Assembly: GCA_013695405.1 (NCBI GenBank)
Contig: JACDAO010000109.1
Span: forward strand, 1 to 8,691
DNA: 8,691 nucleotides
Direction: 5' to 3'
From: Acidobacteriota bacterium
Lineage (GTDB): Bacteria; Acidobacteriota; Vicinamibacteria; Vicinamibacterales; Vicinamibacteraceae
This document shows positions 5,311 to 8,691 of the stretch, piece after piece. A program made the position numbers and the translations under genes. The notes beneath the pieces were generated by a model that was not told where the DNA came from, made no database searches, and saw nothing but the letters and a program-made list of their open reading frames with translations. The stretch's first letter is position 1. Each line of letters begins with the position of its first letter.

Positions 5311-8226
5311 TCAGCGTGCGTTCGATTCCGCGGCGTCGCCACGCGACGACGCGAATGCCGGAAAAGACAGGGTGAAGCGGGTGCCCTGGCCGACGTGGCT
5401 GTCGCACACGATCGTGCCCTCGTGCTCCTGGACGATGCCGTACGTGATCGACAGGCCGAGCCCGGTGCCCTGCCCAATCGGCTTGGTCGAGAAGAACGGG
5501 TCGTAAATCCGGGCCAGGTGTTCGCTCGGAATGCCGGCGCCGGTGTCGCTGACCTCGATCACGACGCGGCCGTCCTCACGCCGGGTCGAGACGCCGAGCC
5601 AGCCGCCCTTGGACATCGCATCGCGGGCGTTGAGGAACAGGTTGAGGCAGACCTGCTGCAGCTTGTGCTCGATCGCGCGGACGATCGGCGCCTCGGCCTG
5701 CAGATCCTTGCGCACCTGGACGCTGACGGCGCGGAACTGGTGCTCGAGCAGCGACAGCACGTCGTTGATCACCACGTGCAGGTCGACCGGGCCGGCTTCG
5801 CTCTGAACCGGGCGCGACAGGTGCAGCAGGCTGTTGACGATCTTGGCGGCGCGAAAGGTCTGCCGCTCGATCTTCTCGAGCAGCCGGGTGCGCGGATCTT
5901 CAGGGTCGGCCTGCTCGAGCAGCATCTGGGTGAAGCTCGAGATGCCGGTGAGCGGGGTGTTGACCTCGTGCGCCACGCCAGCCGCGAGCAGACCGATCGA
6001 GGCCATCTTGTCCGAGATCTGCAGCTGCTCCTCGAGTTGCACCCGCGAGGTGATGTCCTCGAGCATCAGCACGGTGCCGGCCTGGTCGGGGGTCGCCGTG
6101 CGCAACGGAATGAGCGCGGCGTTGACCAACCGCTTGCGCGCGCCCTCCACGTGACGCGATACCAGCGGTGCCCGGTACAGCGTGGCGGTGCCGGTGCTGC
6201 CGCGCTGCGCCATCCGCACCGCCGACAGGAACTCGAGGTCGAACAACTCGTCGAGCCGGCGGCCGACGGCCGTGGCGGCCGCAACCCCGGCGATCTGCTC
6301 CATCGCCGGATTCCATCGCAGCACGATGCTGTCCGGGTCGGTCACCAGCAGGCCGTCCTGCAGCGATTCGAGCACGTTCTCGCTGAACTCGCGCATCCGG
6401 TTCAGCTCGGTGGCCTTCTCGCGCAGCGCCTGATACAGCCGGCCGTTCTCGATCGCAGTGGCGACCTGCGCGGCGACCGCGTTGACCAGCGTCAGGTCCT
6501 CGCTGCTCAGTGGTTCGCCGCTCGGTCTCGGGCCGAGGCCGATGACGGCTATCGGACCGTCCTTGGCCAGGCACGGCACGAAGTACTGCAGGCCGTGGTC
6601 GCGCCAGAATCGCACCTCCTCGTGGGCGAAGCGACTGGCCGTGAGCGGGTCGTCCAGGCTGACCACCTGCCCGCTCTCCAGGCGCGTCCCGATCCCGGAC
6701 ATCCGGCGCAGCACCGGCACCTCGGCGACGGGGGCGCCGACGGCGCGCTGGGCGACGAAGCCGGCCGCGTCGCCAGGGGCCGAGGTCACAAACAAGGTGA
6801 TCCGCTCGACGCCGAACGTCTCCGACAGGCGATGGACCAGCCGGTCGGTGAGGCTGTCGAGATCGAGATCCGCATTGAGATCGCGGGCAAACGCCAGCAG
6901 GGCCCGGCGGTAGTCGTAGCGATCCCGGTAGTGGGCGTAGTCGAGGGCGTTCTGGATCGCGCTCTTGACCACCGGTGCCAGCAGCACCACCAGCAGCGTG
7001 GCCAGGATGGCAATGACCGAATTGTGCTGCTCGGAACCGCCGAGGAACATCTCGCTCGCGAGTCGGAGCGTGATCGTGTAGATGGTCGCGATCGCCGCGA
7101 GCACGGTGGCGTAGACCACCGTACGCTTGATGATCACCTCGACGTCCATCAGCCGGTAGCGGACCACCGCTGACGCGAAGGCCAGCGGCAGCAGGGCCAG
7201 CAGGATCACCAGCAGCCCGAGTGCCTCCCACGGCTGGTAGCCGAGAGCGTATGGCAGGCCGTAGAACATCGCGAACGGCAGCGCCCCGGCCAGCGTGCCC
7301 CAGACGATCCAGCGCAGCTGCCGGCGGGCGGTCACCGAGCGCAGCCGATCGAGGGTGCGCATCATGATCGTCTGACCGATGACCAGCGCGGCCACCAGTT
7401 GCAGCATCTCGAGGCGGTCCAGCGTCACCAGCCAGCGTTCGAGCGGGTCGCCAACCAGCGTGTCCTGCGACAGCACCCAGGCGCGCGACAGACCAAGCAG
7501 CACCGCCGGCAGGTAGATGCCGGGCAGCAGCGCGCGGCCGCGCGGCGACTTGGCCCAGGCGTCGTGGCGGTCGGGGAAGACCAGCGCGAAATGGACGAAC
7601 AGCGGCGGCAGCGCCAGCATGGCCAGCACGTCGCCCCAGTAGAAGACCCAGTCCAGGCGATCGAGGCGCCCACTGTAGGAGAAGCCGCAGACCCCGAAGA
7701 ACGCGACGGTCAACCAGAAGAAGTGCAGCGTGGCCGGGTCGCGTGGGCGCTGGACCCGAACCGAGCAACCGACCAGCAGCGCGAAGATCGCCACCGCCGC
7801 CAGCGCGTAGTACAGCAGTTGCTGACCATCGGGCGCAGGCTCGAGGAGCACGCGCAGCGGGCGTTCCGACCCTGCCCGGGAGATGACGTACGCCAGGCTG
7901 CGGCCGCGCTGACTGCCGTGCTGGGCATCGAGGACCTGTTCGACCCGGTCGATGCCGCGCCCGTTAATCGCCACCAGGACGTCGCCACGCTGGAGACCAG
8001 CCTGCGCGCCAGCACCCTCCGGGGAGATCTGGGCGGCGACCACCCCTTCGGCGCGTGCGTCCCAGAGCACGCCGTCCTCGACCTCGACCCACGACACCCG
8101 CATGGCGATGTTGGCCGTGACCAGCACCAGCAGCGCCGCGGTGACCAGCACGGCCACGGCGGCGCGCCCCCACTGAACGAGGCGGGGTCCCTCGGTCGTG
8201 GGCGGCCAGTAACCGTCGGTCATCAT
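5311..8226 (-). CDS. Membrane sensor histidine kinase (PDZ, 10 TM, GAF, PAS, HisKA, HATPase)
   Basis: A 971-aa kinase expected to phosphorylate the sigma-54 regulator encoded 20 nt downstream. Order of parts: TM1 (about 22-42); a PDZ-like domain (about 52-130, core GLQRGDVLVAING at 77-89) placed in the periplasm; about nine more hydrophobic helices between 136 and 422; a GAF domain (about 450-595); a PAS domain (about 612-730, WNPAMEQIAG at 638-647); HisKA with phosphoacceptor H753 in AAGVAHEVNTPL; and HATPase_c with N box around N862/N866, G1 DTGAGIP (894-900), F box YDPFFSTKP (908-916) and G2 GQGTGLGLS (918-926). Ten helices put both the N-terminus and the kinase core in the cytoplasm, consistent with function. 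The multi-TM block with VEVIIKRTVVYA (362-373) recalls ComP-like sensors; that is recollection, not a search. Two ATGs in tandem (8226, 8223) are possible starts, and neither has a Shine-Dalgarno. A sigma-54-type promoter lies 54 nt upstream. Confidence 0.93.
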   Translation of the reverse strand: MMTDGYWPPTTEGPRLVQWGRAAVAVLVTAALLVLVTANIAMRVSWVEVEDGVLWDARAEGVVAAQISPEGAGAQAGLQRGDVLVAINGRGIDRVEQVLDAQHGSQRGRSLAYVISRAGSERPLRVLLEPAPDGQQLLYYALAAVAIFALLVGCSVRVQRPRDPATLHFFWLTVAFFGVCGFSYSGRLDRLDWVFYWGDVLAMLALPPLFVHFALVFPDRHDAWAKSPRGRALLPGIYLPAVLLGLSRAWVLSQDTLVGDPLERWLVTLDRLEMLQLVAALVIGQTIMMRTLDRLRSVTARRQLRWIVWGTLAGALPFAMFYGLPYALGYQPWEALGLLVILLALLPLAFASAVVRYRLMDVEVIIKRTVVYATVLAAIATIYTITLRLASEMFLGGSEQHNSVIAILATLLVVLLAPVVKSAIQNALDYAHYRDRYDYRRALLAFARDLNADLDLDSLTDRLVHRLSETFGVERITLFVTSAPGDAAGFVAQRAVGAPVAEVPVLRRMSGIGTRLESGQVVSLDDPLTASRFAHEEVRFWRDHGLQYFVPCLAKDGPIAVIGLGPRPSGEPLSSEDLTLVNAVAAQVATAIENGRLYQALREKATELNRMREFSENVLESLQDGLLVTDPDSIVLRWNPAMEQIAGVAAATAVGRRLDELFDLEFLSAVRMAQRGSTGTATLYRAPLVSRHVEGARKRLVNAALIPLRTATPDQAGTVLMLEDITSRVQLEEQLQISDKMASIGLLAAGVAHEVNTPLTGISSFTQMLLEQADPEDPRTRLLEKIERQTFRAAKIVNSLLHLSRPVQSEAGPVDLHVVINDVLSLLEHQFRAVSVQVRKDLQAEAPIVRAIEHKLQQVCLNLFLNARDAMSKGGWLGVSTRREDGRVVIEVSDTGAGIPSEHLARIYDPFFSTKPIGQGTGLGLSITYGIVQEHEGTIVCDSHVGQGTRFTLSFPAFASSRGDAAESNAR

Positions 8227-8235
8227 GAAGGGTCG

Positions 8236-8243
8236 AAGGAGGT
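8236..8243 (-). other. Exact anti-Shine-Dalgarno sequence in the kinase leader
   Basis: The kinase mRNA leader contains ACCTCCTT, identical to the 16S rRNA 3'-end anti-Shine-Dalgarno, 10 nt before the start codon. The opposite strand therefore shows a perfect AAGGAGGT. The kinase itself has no Shine-Dalgarno. Whether this affects initiation or is chance cannot be told from the sequence. Confidence 0.3.
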
Positions 8244-8279
8244 ACGCCTGGAGAAACCGGGCGTGGCAACTCCTGGCTT

Positions 8280-8295
8280 AGCAAACGGTGTTCCA
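8280..8295 (-). promoter_or_regulatory. Sigma-54 (-24/-12) promoter for the kinase-regulator operon
   Basis: Read on the minus strand the site is TGGAACACCGTTTGCT. Against the sigma-54 consensus TGGCAC-N5-TTGCT it differs only at the fourth base (A for C), and it keeps the invariant GG-N10-GC spacing. Transcription would begin near 8269, leaving a leader of about 43 nt before the kinase ATG. Its position directly upstream of an operon encoding a GAFTGA-containing sigma-54 activator makes a chance match less likely and points to autoregulation. Confidence 0.7.
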
Positions 8296-8307
8296 CAGCC
8301 GGTCGCG

Positions 8308-8330
8308 CGTGCGGCACCCCAACGCGCACG
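8308..8330. repeat. 6-bp inverted repeat upstream of the -24 element
   Basis: CGTGCG and CGCACG flank an 11-nt centre. The dyad centre is about 50 nt upstream of the predicted start of transcription, rather close for an enhancer site, but it could bind the regulator or a DNA-bending protein. It is short and GC-rich, so chance is a serious alternative. Confidence 0.25.
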
Positions 8331-8345
8331 AAAAGACCGACTGGT

Positions 8346-8381
8346 GGCAGAGATCCTGCCTTGGAGCCGTGATGGTTCCAA
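8346..8381. promoter_or_regulatory. Two abutting dyads, candidate enhancer (UAS) for the sigma-54 regulator
   Basis: Dyad A (8346-8360) is a perfect GGCAG/CTGCC repeat around a 5-nt centre. Dyad B (8361-8381) has half-sites TTGGAGCC and GGTTCCAA (+ strand) around a 5-nt centre, matching at 7 of 8 positions. Their centres lie about 84 and 102 nt upstream of the predicted sigma-54 start site, within the range where NtrC-family dimers bind. The two half-site sequences differ, so they need not bind the same protein. Dyad B also lies 33 nt after the receptor stop codon and could act as a terminator stem, though no T-run follows. Confidence 0.45.
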
Positions 8382-8387
8382 TGAACG

Positions 8388-8417
8388 GGATCGCTATGGC
8401 AGGTTTTTGGATCGCTA
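8388..8417. repeat. 9-bp direct repeat phased by 21 bp
   Basis: GGATCGCTA occurs at 8388-8396 and again at 8409-8417 on the + strand, start to start exactly 21 bp, or two helical turns. The second copy includes the stop codon of the TonB-dependent receptor (TAG on the minus strand). On the kinase promoter scale the copies centre near -123 and -144. Same-face direct repeats suit cooperative protein binding, but only two copies are present. Confidence 0.3.
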
Positions 8418-8691
8418 GAACTTCACGAGCACGCCGCCGACCACGCGCTTGGGCGGACGTACCACCAACAGCTCGTCGTAGATCGAGCCAACGGCTTCGC
8501 CAGCGCGGAACAAGTTGCGGACCGCGATCACCAGCTCCCAGTCCGCGCCGGTCGCACTCATGAACGGCAATTGCTGGGAGACCTGGACGTCGAAGCGGGC
8601 GTCGGCCGCCGCGTGGTCGAGCAGCGGACTGCGGCGCGCGAAGGCGCTGTTGACCTTGTAGGTCGCCGACACCCGGGTGCCGCTTTCCGGC
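8415..8691 (-). CDS. TonB-dependent receptor, C-terminal fragment (continues beyond the window)
   Basis: About 92 codons up to a TAG stop; the reading frame stays open to the right window edge, so the gene is cut by the window and not broken. The sequence has the alternating polar/hydrophobic pattern of outer-membrane beta-strands. It contains WELVIAVRNLF, then SIYDELLVV and RPPKRVVGGVLVKF, ending in the terminal phenylalanine that the outer-membrane assembly machinery recognises. This ending is typical of large TonB-dependent receptors, which import oligosaccharides, siderophores or other bulky substrates using proton-motive force relayed by TonB-ExbBD. The plug, TonB box and any N-terminal domains lie outside the window, so the substrate is unknown. 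It is in the same orientation as the kinase, with 188 nt between them, so some read-through into the kinase operon is possible. Confidence 0.78.
   Translation of the reverse strand, partial: PESGTRVSATYKVNSAFARRSPLLDHAAADARFDVQVSQQLPFMSATGADWELVIAVRNLFRAGEAVGSIYDELLVVRPPKRVVGGVLVKF

Noticed and set aside
3759..5477. Second minus-strand open frame overlapping the response regulator
   Set aside because: It is an Arg/Pro-rich shadow in another frame; the REC, AAA+ and HTH motifs all fall in the 3848-5290 frame.
8364..8379. Second GG-N10-GC match (TGGAACCATCACGGCT, minus strand) upstream of the kinase
   Set aside because: The -12 half lacks the TTGC core (CGGCT) and the site lies within dyad B; the 8280-8295 site is a much better match.
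5395..8418. Long + strand open frames opposite the histidine kinase
   Set aside because: The composition is typical of antisense shadow (Gln/His/Arg/Asp-rich), there is no domain, and the minus strand carries an unbroken kinase with every catalytic box.
1..8691. CRISPR arrays, tRNA/rRNA genes, insertion sequences, integrase or attachment sites
   Set aside because: I looked for regularly spaced repeats, cloverleaf or rRNA-like segments, transposase motifs and flanking inverted repeats and saw none.

Overview
This is a GC-rich window (about two-thirds G+C by eye) with strongly G/C-biased third codon positions and frequent GTG starts. The gene content is a sigma-54 two-component system, a TonB-dependent receptor and a run of family-4 glycosyltransferases. 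That suggests a Gram-negative bacterium with a large genome, such as an Acidobacteriota, Myxococcota or related soil/sediment lineage. The phylum is an inference from style; no rRNA or marker gene is present.

Left half (+ strand, 135-3805): three consecutive glycosyltransferase genes, all starting with GTG and closely packed (2 nt and 36 nt apart). They look like part of a surface or exopolysaccharide operon that continues off the left edge. The first two are tandem paralogues with matching motif spacing. The third is a more distant GT-B enzyme with an unusual Pro/Gly/Arg-rich linker of about 60 residues between its two Rossmann domains.

Right half (- strand, 3848-8691): reading leftwards, the 3' end of a TonB-dependent outer-membrane receptor (cut by the window edge), a 188-nt intergenic region, a 971-aa membrane sensor histidine kinase (TM, PDZ, nine more TM helices, GAF, PAS, HisKA, HATPase) and, 20 nt further, an NtrC-type sigma-54 response regulator (REC, AAA+ with GAFTGA, Fis-type HTH). 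The two operons converge, with only 42 nt between stop codons and a strong GC hairpin just inside the end of the regulator gene.

The most interesting part is the region upstream of the kinase. It carries a near-consensus -24/-12 sigma-54 promoter (TGGAAC-N5-TTGCT, exact GG-N10-GC spacing). Upstream lie two adjacent dyads with 5-nt centres and a 9-bp direct repeat phased by 21 bp, at distances where enhancer sites usually sit. Since the operon encodes its own sigma-54 activator, a positive autoregulatory loop is the simplest reading. The neighbourhood suggests, without proving it, that the system senses an envelope condition and controls polysaccharide or outer-membrane uptake genes. Remaining intergenic stretches are short (2-42 nt).
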